From Astropecten irregularis (Eukaryota; Echinodermata; Asteroidea; Paxillosida; Astropectinidae), in NCBI GenBank assembly GCA_963971285.1, contig OZ020257.1, forward strand, positions 15,700,602 to 15,764,601: DNA of 64,000 nucleotides. The letters are read 5' to 3'. Below the pieces are notes generated by a model. The model ran no database searches and was not told the origin of the DNA. It was given only the letters and a program-made list of their open reading frames with translations. A program made the position numbers and the translations under genes. Positions 24,301 through 36,100 of this stretch are shown here, piece by piece (the stretch's first letter is position 1; the number at the start of each line of letters is the position of its first letter).

Positions 24301-25620
24301 ATACTAACTTCACTGAATACCACCATAGGAGATTCTGTTGAGTGCTCCATCTCCAAACGTCAGCTTATGCTCACGATCACTGCCATTGCAGTACGCGAGA
24401 GGCGACCAGATCAGTTCCCTCGGACTTGTTGGTACGTCCACCAGCACCTTCTGGAGAAGCACAATTTGCAGAACTTGCCGATACCTAGCCAGTGGCAGAA
24501 CATCACCAAACCGCAGAAGGCAGTGCGTGCAGAGAGCCCACTGGTGGGGTCGTCACATTCGGCACTGGGTAACCGGACCCCTGTGAGTTATGCTGCATCA
24601 GTATCAGGGGGTCGTGCCATGGATATCAACCAGGTACCACATGTTGCTACAGGGCACCAGTCTGTTGTCCATCCAGCATTGTACGGATCCGCCAACTCGT
24701 TAATACATGTACCCCAACTTGCTGGATCACCTTATCAGACTCCTGTAAGACTACAAGGAGGCACAGTGGCACAGAATCTGGCCATGGCAAGAGCCAATGC
24801 AGCTAATTCACTGAGCGGTGTGGCGGCTCAACAGCCCGGAGCCACATTCCAACCCATACAGCTGCAACTTGCTAACGGCATGTCGGCCTGTGAAATCATG
24901 CAGAGGCTGTCGGCTACGGTCCCCGTGCAGCATCAAGGAGTTCTACCGGGTCTCCCCGCATCGCCGCAAGCCCACATCTTCAGTCCAGTCACTTCTAGCG
25001 ACCAGATGCACTACTTGAACATGCTCAGTAAAATGGAGAGTAAACCTTACCCTTCATCTGTTGCTGGGCTGTCATCGGCCTGTCCCGTTCCTCAAACCGC
25101 TGACTTGGGTCAGGCCGTGAAGGTACCACGTACAAGCCCCAATGATATAAAATCCATGCTGTCATCCCAGGCAGCCAAAGCATCAACAATCAGACCTAAA
25201 ACAGCCACCTCCACCACCTCCAACATTCAGCCTGATTCAAGCTCCCAGACCCTCGACATGCAGGCAGCACCAGGCAGTGCTGTGGCCAAACCTCCGACGC
25301 CTACCCCAAACTGCCAGGAAGAGCAGCAGCAGGCGCCCAGTAAAAAGGTGACAACTCTGAAAAGTTTCTTCAATGTCAAACCCGTCTCCAAACCTGAAGC
25401 CAACCAAACTGTCAAAATGCCCAAGACTGCCGGGACAAGCAGCAATACCGGTAAAAATACAGAAGTATCTGTAATTGAGACGCCATTACCCGCAGCTGAA
25501 ATGGTTGTTTGTGACGAAAAGGTCCAGTTGCCACCTACCATTGACGAGGTAGTTGAAATACAGATAGAAAATACCCCAGAAGAAAAGATGGAAGTGGAGG
25601 TCAGTCAGACAGGGGTATAA
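12324..25620 (+). CDS. CHAF1A: Chromatin assembly factor 1 subunit A (CAF-1 p150), complete
   Basis: CHAF1A is the large subunit of the CAF-1 histone chaperone, which deposits H3-H4 on DNA at replication forks through PCNA. Coding exons: 12324-12387, 14209-14268, 19542-20389, 20689-20751, 20931-21172, 21387-21468, 21655-21855, 21977-22122, 22471-22636, 22839-22910, 23039-23140, 23277-23601, 23942-25620. All have GT-AG borders, phases agree throughout, and they total 4050 bases (1349 residues plus stop; human has 956). Residues 41-47 are QARLPFK, the N-terminal PCNA-box region. About 325-460 is the charged KER coiled coil. NFFKSFF at 462-468 resembles the second PCNA box. CGWFAPFQIKENMVLAP is at 483-499, and NYRPAYYGTW follows in the exon starting 22471. 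The acidic ED domain (625-682) includes EEWEEPGESLSHSE and DGFFVPHGYL. LIRLVHGNIAGIRTLQREF is at 795-813, and a winged-helix region is near 926-985. The extra length is mostly a low-complexity C-terminal extension. Confidence 0.96.
12388..14208 (+). other. CHAF1A intron 1
   Basis: A plain AT-rich intron between the GTAAGT donor and the TTATAG acceptor. No gene, RNA or clear mobile element was seen in it. Confidence 0.8.
15783..15845 (+). repeat. Older dispersed repeat interrupted by the hAT element
   Basis: CTTTATATATTTCAGGTC and GTTTGTAGCAGTTTA match the repeat body at 9796-9860. The match resumes poorly after 17252. The hAT insertion therefore landed in an existing repeat copy. Confidence 0.65.
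15846..17243. mobile_element. Non-autonomous hAT-type DNA transposon, complete, with target duplication
   Basis: The element starts TAGGCCTGGGCGATTA and ends TAATCGCCCAGGCCTA, with inverted ends and subterminal arrays of ATTAATCG-type repeats. It is flanked by exact 8-base duplications ATTATTAC at 15838-15845 and 17244-17251. Eight-base duplications and TAGG(N)CTGGGCGATTA ends are typical of the hAT superfamily. The 1.4 kb interior has no transposase-like reading frame, so it would need an enzyme from elsewhere. Confidence 0.9.
21488..21590 (+). mobile_element. Degenerate tRNA-derived SINE in a CHAF1A intron
   Basis: GGAGGTCACGGGTTCACATGTCCCGC resembles, in parts, the B-box region of the SINE at 6801, preceded by a weak A-box-like stretch. 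The similarity is visible but eroded. It lies wholly within the intron after the 21387-21468 exon. Confidence 0.4.
23942..25620 (+). CDS. CHAF1A: CHAF1A last coding exon with winged-helix region and long C-terminal tail
   Basis: This single 1.68 kb exon supplies residues 791-1349. It opens with the conserved LIRLVHGNIAGIRTLQREF block. It continues with ISKRQL and RRPDQFPRTCWYVHQHLLE (about 927-960), which match the winged-helix DNA-binding region of vertebrate p150. After about residue 1000 it is a tail rich in Ala, Gln, Ser, Thr and Pro. Near 1258-1269 it reads KKVTTLKSFFNV, with the L-x-x-F-F spacing of a PCNA-interacting peptide but no leading Gln. The reading frame opens upstream of the exon (from about 23851), but the CAG acceptor at 23939-23941 and the conserved start of the block fix the exon border. 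Confidence 0.94.
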
Positions 25621-26133
25621 GAATGTTGATTGTTCTCAGGTAAGAATTTGAAAGAAAATAGATGTAATTGTAAGAATTTGCAGCGATACCACATAGAGTA
25701 AGGTGTATGTGCGGTTCTGTTGGACCTGATGGAGACTGTTTGTGACAGGAAATTGCTGAAATCCAGAATTCAACATGACAGGTCCACCCGTCTACTTCTG
25801 AACCAAACATACCCAACACACAATTTGATTTACTGTATCTACAATGGTTTTACCATGAATACTAAAAATGAGTGATAAGTCTTGATCAAAGAATGGTTCT
25901 GGAAGCAGGAAAGAAAATCTGACCAGACAAGAATGACTTTGAATCTTTTGACTTATTGAAAACATACACACAGTACCTCATGGGTTATCCAGCCCTTTGA
26001 TGGGGCCTCCCTATTGCCACACAATGTTTGGAAAATTGTTTAATACAGATTCTTTTGGTTGATCTCCAAAGAAAATATTTCCTGTAATTATGCAAAATAT
26101 TGGCTTTATGTGGAGTGAATTATCACCCTGCAA

Positions 26134-26139
26134 AATAAA
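26134..26139 (+). terminator. Candidate CHAF1A polyadenylation signal AATAAA
   Basis: This is the first clear AATAAA after the CHAF1A stop codon, about 510 bases downstream. Another lies at 27426-27431. The choice between them needs transcript data. Confidence 0.35.
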
Positions 26140-26846
26140 TCTCACTAGTTTCATTGTTTATAATTTTGTAAAAAGTATTAAACTGGCGATTGTTGGAGGA
26201 ATGTTACTTAAAGGCACTTTTCATTAGTTTCCAGTCATATTTTGTGAAATCAAGGGTAGCCCAGATTACAGACTTTAGTTGAGAGTGTAGATATATTGGA
26301 TTTTTTATTTTTATGAGAATTATCGGGGTATTGTAGTGGTTTTTTGGTTTAAAATATTTATGGTAAATGATTTCAACCTGAAGTACATTATAAATTATAA
26401 TTATAGACTTGAAACTTGTTTACCAAAGAAAACAAATATTGACAAGATATTGGTTGTAATATTAGTATACTCTGTAACTTGTTACTTCAATTCAGTTTCA
26501 AGCACATGTACTGTACACTAGTGCTGTTTAAGAATTTGCTATAAACCGAGTAACCAAAATAAGGCCATTATTTAGTTTTGATGTGCCTTTCCAAATTACA
26601 AGTATTATTTGTGAAAAACCCCAAAATGTTTTCTTTCTTGTACAAGCATCCTTTTTTAGCAAAGACTTCCAATCAAAAGTGTGAAATTGTTTCCCTTAAT
26701 ATTATCGTTAGGGTAATTTTGTTAACTACCATTTATTTGAATAACCAACTTATACTAACCCCCCCCCCCTGTTCTGATCCTCTCATCCGTGTATGTGTAT
26801 CTTTACTTGCATGTTCTTGTCCTCTTGTCATTTAGCCTTCCATAAT

Positions 26847-26877
26847 GATCCTGCTAGGATTGAAATGCGTCAGGCCC
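26847..26877 (+). repeat. Hairpin motif copy 3
   Basis: GATCCTGCTAGGATT followed by GAAATGCGTCAGGCCC. The stem has one G-T pair and the GAAA is intact. Confidence 0.7.
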
Positions 26878-29800
26878 TCCTAACTCCAAGCAAGTAATGA
26901 CTATTTGGTTACTGAATTAATCCCAGCACTACTGTACTTACAAGCAGAGAATCGGAGATAGAAATGTTCAAGTTAGTGTAGTTTTAGAGGCTTAGTTGGT
27001 TAGATACAAGGCATACAGAAGATTTAGGTGGTTGCCAACAGGAAAGAAACTGTGGTTGACAACAAGTGTTACATCATAATCGTTACAGAATACACATGTG
27101 GCAGGCGCACACTGTTAAAATATGCTGTTGCTTGTCAAGTTCAGTGTTCACTGCATTTGTACGCATTTGAATTTCCTTCAAAGTTTCAGCAAACAAATAC
27201 GATTTATAATTCAAACTAAAAACCTGCAAATTCAGTCATATACAGAAAATCAGAAATACAATTATATTTTGGGTCAGATCTTTTTAAGATGAAAATTATT
27301 GCAGATTTGCGGGGTGAATTGTATAAAAAGCAGCTTTTATGAAACTCTTCATTGAAAAAAAAAGGTTATTTATAGCTAAAGGTGTGTCTATGTGTGTTTT
27401 AGTCACTGTGTATGCTTGTATTGCAAATAAAATACAACAAAATGTTATTTTCAAGTTATATTTAGACAAATGTCTAATTCAGTACAGATTGAAGTAATAG
27501 AGTCACAATCTGAAAGTGTTGGGGAATTTTATGACATTCAGTTTCTTGACATATCCTGAACACTTCTTTCTGGTAATACACTGCTTGAACAATGCTTTAT
27601 AGTTAATAATTACGACAGGTGATAAGTAAAGCAAAGATCCTAAGCTTATAGGATCTTTCATGTAAATAATAAATGATGGGTATTCATGATGGGTGCCATC
27701 AAATTCTGCTCTCCCATTAAACTGTTTTGTTAAGTTTCAACTTCATAACATGATGTGTATTTTGATAAGAATAAATAATTCTCATCTGAAATGGAATTCA
27801 AGACTTTGAGCCGGATTTTTCATTGCCTCTGAAATTGGACTAATTTTTTGCCAAACTCTTTGTTCGATTAATTCGATAATTTTTTTAGCATCGGAATTTT
27901 CCCATTTTTGTGTTCATGAGATAAATATTTTTTCCCACAGACTGTACGTCCATAATCATTCATTTTCTCAGAGATCCCATAGTTCTACAAAAAATTCTGT
28001 AATATTAAAAGCATCACATCACCTTGTCAACAATTCCAAAACTTAAAATAAATATTAAAAAAATTCGGAGTACTTGTTTTTACTTGCATGTACATGTACA
28101 TGTATATGAATGTATGTTATTCTTAGAAAAAGGGTGTGAAGTTTATGATGTGGAGATTTGTACATAGTATTGTTATGTAGCAGTAAAAAAGTGTGATGTT
28201 TACAGATATAAACTGACAAAATCACTGGAAAGCAAAGGTACGGTAGGGGTAGTAGGAATAGTAGAGTTTACTAAGTACATGTATAAGGTAATTAATGGCC
28301 AAGTAAGCTGATAGTCTTACATGGTAGACCTGCGCAGTTTACATCCATGCACATTTGAAATCATGCAAGGATTAAAAGCTTGTTCAGAGTTTTGGGAAAG
28401 CTTCAACATTAGCTTGTTTTTCATACATGTATGAATTTTTCGGTTGTACTTTTAAAAAAGCCAAATCCACCAAAATCTTTCTAAATGGGTGCAAGATCGG
28501 ACCGGAGAGCCCAAGGGGGGTTCGATGGCCCAATTTGGACTGAAGAACAGTATGTAGCAGAGGAATACTACGACTTGTTGGATTTTAGTAGATTTAGGAA
28601 GATTCCAATGTACATACATGTACATGTAATCCCCAGGGATGATGATTATGTGTATTTAACCACTTAAGTTATTCTGCCAAGAAATGTATTAATGTTAAAC
28701 TGTTCAACCGGTAACTGTTAAGTCCCTTGTTGTGTTATGTTGTAGAGTTTAGCTTGAATATACCCACTGAAACAATAGGCCTAAGCTTTATCAAAATCTC
28801 TGAATGTGTTTTTACACTAGCATTACTATAAATTTTTTTTTACTGAATCATTCCCCGTAAAATTGACATTAGTTCATCTATCTTATCCGAACCTGTCGTG
28901 ATTACTAACTAAAACAAAACCCGGTTGTTCATTGTCAGTAAATAACTTGGTTCTTTTTTTGCTTACACATTTTTATTTCTTCATCCGTCAGTATAACAGT
29001 GGTCAATGTGCACTTGAATAAATTGGGATAAGTTGACACATTTCTTGTTTGTTGTCAAGTTTGTTTTTCTGTGTAGATTAAAAGTGCAGCTTTTGGTCCC
29101 TGATTAAATCAGTTTCATCCGATTTGAAAATCTGATATTCTGATTTGATCATCTGATTTTGTTTTTCTTGAATTAGTGTGCTTTTTTGGTTTTTGTGTTC
29201 CCATTGAAACAGAGGTTTACCTGACTTAAGTTTGAGCTAATGAGGTAAATCAGTTTTAGTTTCTAATACCACAAAAACAAGTGCAGAAAGTACATTAAGA
29301 TGGCAAGTCAAGCACAAATTCGCCTGACAATATATTTTTCATTTTACTTAATGAAAAAATAAATATTAATGCACACTTTCTTGGAAATAAACAAAAAGAA
29401 CTCAAAAGCAAAATTCCTTGGCAAGCGAAGTTCATAAAATTATTTATTCAGCCAACTGAACTAATCTGACAAAAATAATGTGAATTGCAAGATGAAACCC
29501 ATGATTTGTAAATAGCGCCCTCTTTTGACATTAAACAGAAAGTTTTTTTTACTCAAAGTTTGGCCTAAAGTTCAGGAGATGTAAATTGAAGATTTAAGAA
29601 CAACTGATGATGAGCTAGTGTTCATGAAATCATTCACTTTTAACTGAGAAATTAAGATAGATAGTACAATTAGCAACCATCGTAATTTGTTAATTACCCG
29701 AAAATACTACTTAGGAGTGACTGTGTGACATCAAGTTTGGGACGGTTATGTGGATATCTCGCTATTACAGGAAACAAAAAACTAGCCCTCAGTATCTAAT

Positions 29801-30191
29801 GGAATCAAAAATGTTGTTGGCCAAAGTAAAATAAAATGAATGGCAACTTTAATACCATATCTACAGATCACATCATTGTCATACTTCTCATTTATTTATA
29901 CTAATCCATTGCTTCAGGAACATTTCTGAATTGTCAATACTATTAAGTCTTCATTTCAACCATTTTAAGGTACTATCATACTTTGGTAGCATACCCGGAC
30001 AGAAATCTTCACAGATTTAAGTATAACTTACAGGGTAGGACGATGGTGATGATAGAAACATAATATTAAAACTGTTCTGCCTGAAAAGCTGTATTTTTTT
30101 CCAGAAAGGTGTAAAATCAAAGACCAAAAATAGTTTTGATCTCACAGATCAAAACACCTGCATGTGAACAGAATTAAAAATACTATAAACA

Positions 30192-30345
30192 TTTTTCACT
30201 GATTTCTCAAAAAGTTGCCATCGTATGGGACTGGAAATTTCACTGTTGCTGTATCTTTCTTGACATTTCTGCCCTTGAATCTGCATTTCTTTGACAAAAA
30301 CCAAAGTGCGATATTACCTTCAAGGGAAACAATTATCAAAGATGC
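30192..30345 (+). repeat. Dispersed repeat, copy 1
   Basis: It shares CACTGTTGCTGTATCT and TTCTTTGACAAAAACCAAAG with 62692-62840 in the same orientation, along with several shorter blocks. The nature of the repeat is unknown. Confidence 0.7.
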
Positions 30346-30900
30346 ACAACTGCCCCAAGACACTGACTTATCTTGCCAAATGTTGGCTGCTGTGGGTGCA
30401 AACAGGCCCCATCAGCCCACCCTGCTTGAAGTACACAATAATAATTCTTTCAACATAAATTATCTATCTTCACTCGATGCACACATCAAGGCAAGAGAAA
30501 TTATTCAATCATTTTAAGCTCATAAATATTATGAAATTGAAATGCTCTGCTTGTTTTAACTTTTGTCTGTAAGTGAATCTGTGAGCAAAACTCTGAATTG
30601 AGAAGGCATTTGCCTTGTATCCATGTAACTTAATTATAACAAACATAAACGTGGCAGGACACAACAAGGTGAACACAAAAAAAAACAAAAACATAAATTT
30701 GTACAATTATTCAGGTATTACTGTACAGTGTCCACAATTAAGAACTCTTGACCATTTTGTGATTGAAAAATATTACAATAATTTATACAGAATTGACTTT
30801 AGCAGTTTTATATTCTGTGTGGTAATTTCTTGAGTTAACAAATCGTCTCTTGAAAATCATCCATTTGAAAATTGTCTAAAGCCAGGAATTATAAATAAAA

Positions 30901-31020
30901 GGGCCCGTTTGTTTCAGGCACGTGATCATGATCATGCAAATCCACGTCTCAGGCAGGATACGCTAAAACGGGATCCGGAGCAGCAGGATCACTGATCGCG
31001 TGCCTGAAATAAACAAGCCC
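30901..31020. mobile_element. Fold-back MITE, GGGCCTGTTTGTTTC family, copy 1
   Basis: The ends GGGCCCGTTTGTTTCAGGCA and TGCCTGAAATAAACAAGCCC are inverted. The interior GGATCCGGAGCAGCA and CAGGCAGGATAC recur at 35258-35402. Confidence 0.8.
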
Positions 31021-31680
31021 ATAAACAACTCCACTGGAATAATTTGTCATGAAGCTTTTCAAATGATTAAAACAAAACAGAGACAAGAACATCATCATAT
31101 CTGATCACATAGAGCAGAAATGACACGGCAATCTTAAACCTTGATCTGACAAACCACTGAAAGACTTAAAAAACTTCTTTAAAGTACACAATCATGTCAG
31201 GTTTTTTCACTTCCAGCAATTAATTGTAACTTTACCTCCTCCCTAGACTTTCATGGGGGTCTAATTGGGCCGGACACATATTTACAAGATAGAAAACGTC
31301 TTGGGAAAACAACCGTATTAACTTAAGAGATCATCTTTCCAAAATTTCAAGGTGTAAGTTATTCGGAAAAAAAGCCACATCACTGCTGCAAGTTCATTAA
31401 TTAAAACACTAAATCTACCGAGACAATTGATGAAGTGGCTTTTTTAAATTTAATTTTTAAAAATGGAATATTTACAATTGCCTTCAGCTATAAACATATG
31501 GTTAAAACCGATTTAGAATTGGGGATGGGGCTGCTCTCCATGTGGCCCTTCATTTCCAATGAAGATTTTTTTCATATGTACCTTCTTCAACTACATAGGA
31601 ATCCCGATAAACCCCATACGATCTTTGCTAGACCTTCCCAAGAACAGCAAAGTGGGGATTGTTTGCAGGCCGTTGAGATC

Positions 31681-31941
31681 AGGGACCAATTTCATAGACA
31701 GGATGGAACTGCTTAAGCACTAAAATTTGCTTAAACTTTGGTAAATAAAATCAGCATTCCAGTCAAAATTCCTTGTGAATGTTATGCTCAGACTCAGAGA
31801 ACAATGGCCGGATACAAGTCAAAAGCTGTATTAAAGCATCACATTAAAATTTGGTTGGTATTCCTGTTTGATCAAGGAAGACTTTTCATGCGCAATGAAG
31901 TTTTGTGCTTTTAAAAGCAGCTCTATGAAATTTGCCCTTGG
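31681..31941. mobile_element. MITE with ATTTCATAGA-type termini
   Basis: The left end AGGGACCAATTTCATAGA and the right end CTCTATGAAATTTGCCCTT are imperfect inverted repeats, and the inner TTAAGCAC and GTGCTTTTAA arms continue the pairing. At 261 bases it has no coding capacity. The right end matches the first bases of the window. Confidence 0.65.
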
Positions 31942-33165
31942 ATAAATTGCCTGGGCCAAGTCCTACCTCGTGATTTATAAATGTTGAACGCCACATTCCG
32001 ATAATGCCTCAGCCTGTTAAAACGCGGATGCTAAACGCCATTTCGGTCACAAATCATTGGTAGCGAATACCGCCGGGACATACTCCTCATTTCCAAACTT
32101 CAACCTGGTTTCAATAAATTAATTTCCTCACCTGTCGCCTCATGTAACGGCCACCATCGTCCAATTTTCATAATTTTCGGCGCCCGTAAGTTCCATATCG
32201 TCTGCTCCTTCAACACAAGATCGTCTGCTGGCCAAAGGACTTGTCCCCACTACCTATTAGTTAATACAAGACGTATGAATGGCCCACATGTTGTGGCACC
32301 AGACTACTTGGCACCTAACAAGACAGAACGCCCTCAGGCGACTCGACAATGCTGCAATTTCATTGGCTGCTACTTGAGTTGTCAACTTTGGGCGTTGCAG
32401 GTGAACTTTTAAAGCTTCGTGGATAAGTTGTGCAGAAACGACTGCGATAAATGTAAAATGAACTTCACAGCCAACATTCTGCGATGGTCCATGCATGGCG
32501 TAAATTTCGCTTCACATTCGTGGAGTATAAACTCAGCATAACATGGCAACCGATACCTCCATGTCAAAGGTAATGTGGGGAAAATTAAAATCATAATTAT
32601 GAGGAAAAATAATTATAATTTGTATACACATATAAAAATATTATTTTAAATTGACAGGGATCAGGTCCGCCAAGCCTAAGTCGGTCGATTTCATTCATTC
32701 TTAAAAAACATAAATCCATCGACGAAAGACTGCTCCTTTGAATTATAGGTGACATACACGTACACGAACACTTTCAGCTGGCGCCGTGAACGACCCCAAA
32801 CAGGTGACTGGCGTGGCATATCAGGTGAACTCCAACTGGAACCAACGAACAAACATCAGGTGTACAACACCTGTCCGCATCACGTGATCTCCCTCGATTG
32901 AAGTTGTCCTGGCAACCCATTTGGCCGAGACTGATAAGAAAATCGGCGGCAGGGGAGTTATTATTTTTGCGACCAGTTCAGGATAACAACAACAATTCCA
33001 TTGACAGAACTCCAAATGGGGCAAGATAACATACTCCGGGCTACATTATGTCAGTATTCTTTTACAGTTCACAGAAAGAAATATCAACCAGTGGCCCCAA
33101 GGAAATCACTTACTTATCAAAGCAACGTGCACCAAGAAAAAAAGCTGTCAGATATAGCCCGTCCC

Positions 33166-36100
33166 TCAAAATATTTTAAATCCTTTATTGAAAAACTTGA
33201 AACTCGACACTGTCCTCTTTTGCAGCACTCGGGGCGCCTTAGGCTGGGGCGATTTGGCACGGTCCCGGTCTTTCCTTGAGGAAGGCGGCGAAGGAGGGAT
33301 GGTCTTCTCCTCGCTAATGAAGAGCGGCTTGAGGGGCATGTGCCGCTCGGCCTCTCGCCGAATCTCGCGCACAGTCTCGTGAAAGACGTTCTCCACGTCG
33401 CGGAATTCGCCGGCTGCCGACACTTCGTGGTACGTGCATGCGTACTGGGTCGCCAATGAACTGCCGTCCAGCTTGCTGACTTGTCTGTTTGAAAGAAAGG
33501 AAAAAAATGTAAACAGGAAAAGTTTGTGAATAACTGTTGTAATTTTGACTAAACACCACAACAAACGAACGGAGATAGATATAAAAACAGGAGCAGTGTT
33601 GTTATTAATCTTTCTTAAGCGAATGGGCGAAAATGTTTCCCAAAAAAGTCTAGGGTCTCGTGCAGTACAGAAAGGCATAGACATTGGAAAAACACATTCT
33701 CCATTTCCATTTCGCCAGCATTCATCTCATGTTTTTATAAATACTTGAAGAGGCAAAAAACACACGATTTCAATTGAAGCCCTTGAGCACACTTCACTTT
33801 CCTCTTCAGAAGATATGAATACCGCCCTCAGGGTTGAATCAGCGTCGTCAAAACTCACCGGTATCGTTCCATCTCGTTCTTGTTCCCTACGAGCACGACG
33901 GGCGCTTCGTGAGTATCCCTCGTCTTCTGCAACTCGGAGACTTCTTGCAGTAAATTCTTGGCGTAGTTGAAGCTGTGCTTGCTGGTGATGCTGTACACGA
34001 CCACCAGGCCATCCGCCCACTGAATATAACGCTCCAGATTCTCTGCATCCTGGCCACGTGGGAAGAAAAAAGAGAAACAAAAGTTTGAAAGATTTCCCGC
34101 CTAAACGCAAGATACGACGATCTCACTCAAAGATGAGAAATATTGGTTTTTGCTTACCCCATGAGCTGTATCCATGAGACGTAACAGCATCGTCTGATTA
34201 TCAATCACGTCCTCCTTGGAATAGGTGTCCTCTGAAATGACAGAAAAAAATATCCAAAATTATTTCCTATCATTATTATCTATAAAAGCTCCACTGCCTG
34301 TTCAAAACCGATGTCAACGGAACGGATTTCTTTAAAGCAGCTGGTTGAATCATACCAATTCCTTGCCCAAAAGTTGCTCTTTGTAAATCATTTTCTTTAT
34401 CATAGCTCACTTGTGGGTACTTTCAAAGCTTGTGAAGTAAGTCATTTCAACCATTAATCAACAAGGCATAGAGCATAGAGACGCCATACGTTGATTGTGA
34501 TATGCGCTATATAAAAACGGTTTATTATCATTATTATTAAGGTAATCAAAGAAGGATATGTGACGTCATAGCAAATACGTCATTTGAACAGCCACAAAAT
34601 CAAATTGATTGGGATACAGAGTATCATAAGAGATACCCCATCTTTACACAGCACTCACTCTTGACTAGTGAAAAATAATAGCCACATCAAATATCAACTA
34701 TTCTTCAAACAAATAACCTCGACCGAGGGAGTACGTGTTGAGTGCCTGTATACCAAACAATGTTGTATATCATTGTTTATGCAGCTATTCACGTCAATCT
34801 GTCAAATATTTCTCCGAACAACCCAGACAAATTACGAACGAATAGCATCGCGAGTACAGTCTTTACGCCGTCCTTCGTCCCAAAGATGTCAATGTTTCTC
34901 AAGGTAAACCAGAAATTGGCCACTTTAATTGGGCAACACAGCCATTATCGGCGGGTACGAATAAATACACATGGGGCAAATTTACGGCTGAGGAGAAAAC
35001 AATCAAAGCGACTGACAGATTCAGTATACCATCGTCCGGAACGCCTACGTGACAGTTTGTCGCTCGCACTGGACCCGTGGATTAATCACTTCGATCCTTG
35101 GCACATGATGAGTATGTGCAGGGAGTATGTCTGTTTGGTATAATCATTCAGAATGTAGAACTGCTACGTCAAACTCCATAAAATACCCTACACGAAGTAA
35201 CTTCATGAACCTTTAGGCATTACGGTTACATTCCACCAATACCCGCTCAATTTGAACGCCTGTTTGTTTCGCCGCGGATCTTGGTCGCCATTTTTTTTTT
35301 AAATCTTAATCCACGTCCCAGGCAGGATACACTAAAATGTGATCCGGAGCAGCATGTTGAGCACCAGATTTACTGATCGAGTTCCTGAAATTAACAGGCC
35401 CTTGTTATACTGTACTACATTGGGTCCATTTTGTGAAAACTTGAAATCAGGGCCTAGCTAGCTCTCAATGAGTTGATTTTTTTTGCCAAAGACACGGTGC
35501 CCCTTCCTGCATTTTTTTCTCGAATATTCACTTAGGTCCAATTGTCATGAGAAACAAGAGCCGCTGCTCTTAAGACACGAGTAATACTCTAAAGCAGTGA
35601 CGTATGAGCAATTTTGGCCGATACTGACCCGAGTCGAGATATGAGCTGGTATAATGACTCGGGTAATGACAACACCGCACAAGAAGTGCACCTTGACAAG
35701 AGAAAAAGTGCTTTCGCCCATTTTGAAGATAAGGTCCAAGCCATATAAGATATTATTATCACTGGCGCGGTAAAGTATATGCATCAAGCTCACAATGACG
35801 ACTTGAAATTCAATGTTAAGGAACTTAAGGGCGGTCGTGACAACCCCCACGTGTTGTGATAAAAATCAAAATGAAGTTCCTATTTTTGATAAGTGATTTT
35901 GTTTTGAAAATGAAACTACCCTCAGATGGAAATGATTATTTTGTTATTAATTTTACAGCTTCTCTGCATGCCGTTGGGGTGATTCTAGTCAACTCTCGGT
36001 CCTCCGGGGTCGATGATGAGAATGCGAGATAAAGGCCCAGGAACTCGCTACTCTGCCCCGCCCTCAACAAATCATATCCGATACGGTACACACACGATGA

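Larger units (their letters stand above)
25621..33165. other. Gene-free stretch between the convergent CHAF1A and RASL12
   Basis: It holds the 3' untranslated regions of both genes and repeats: hairpin motif copy 3 (26847), a dispersed repeat (30192-30345), a fold-back MITE (30901-31020) and a second MITE (31681-31941). No supported gene was found. The open frames in it are short and have no recognisable domain. Confidence 0.7.
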
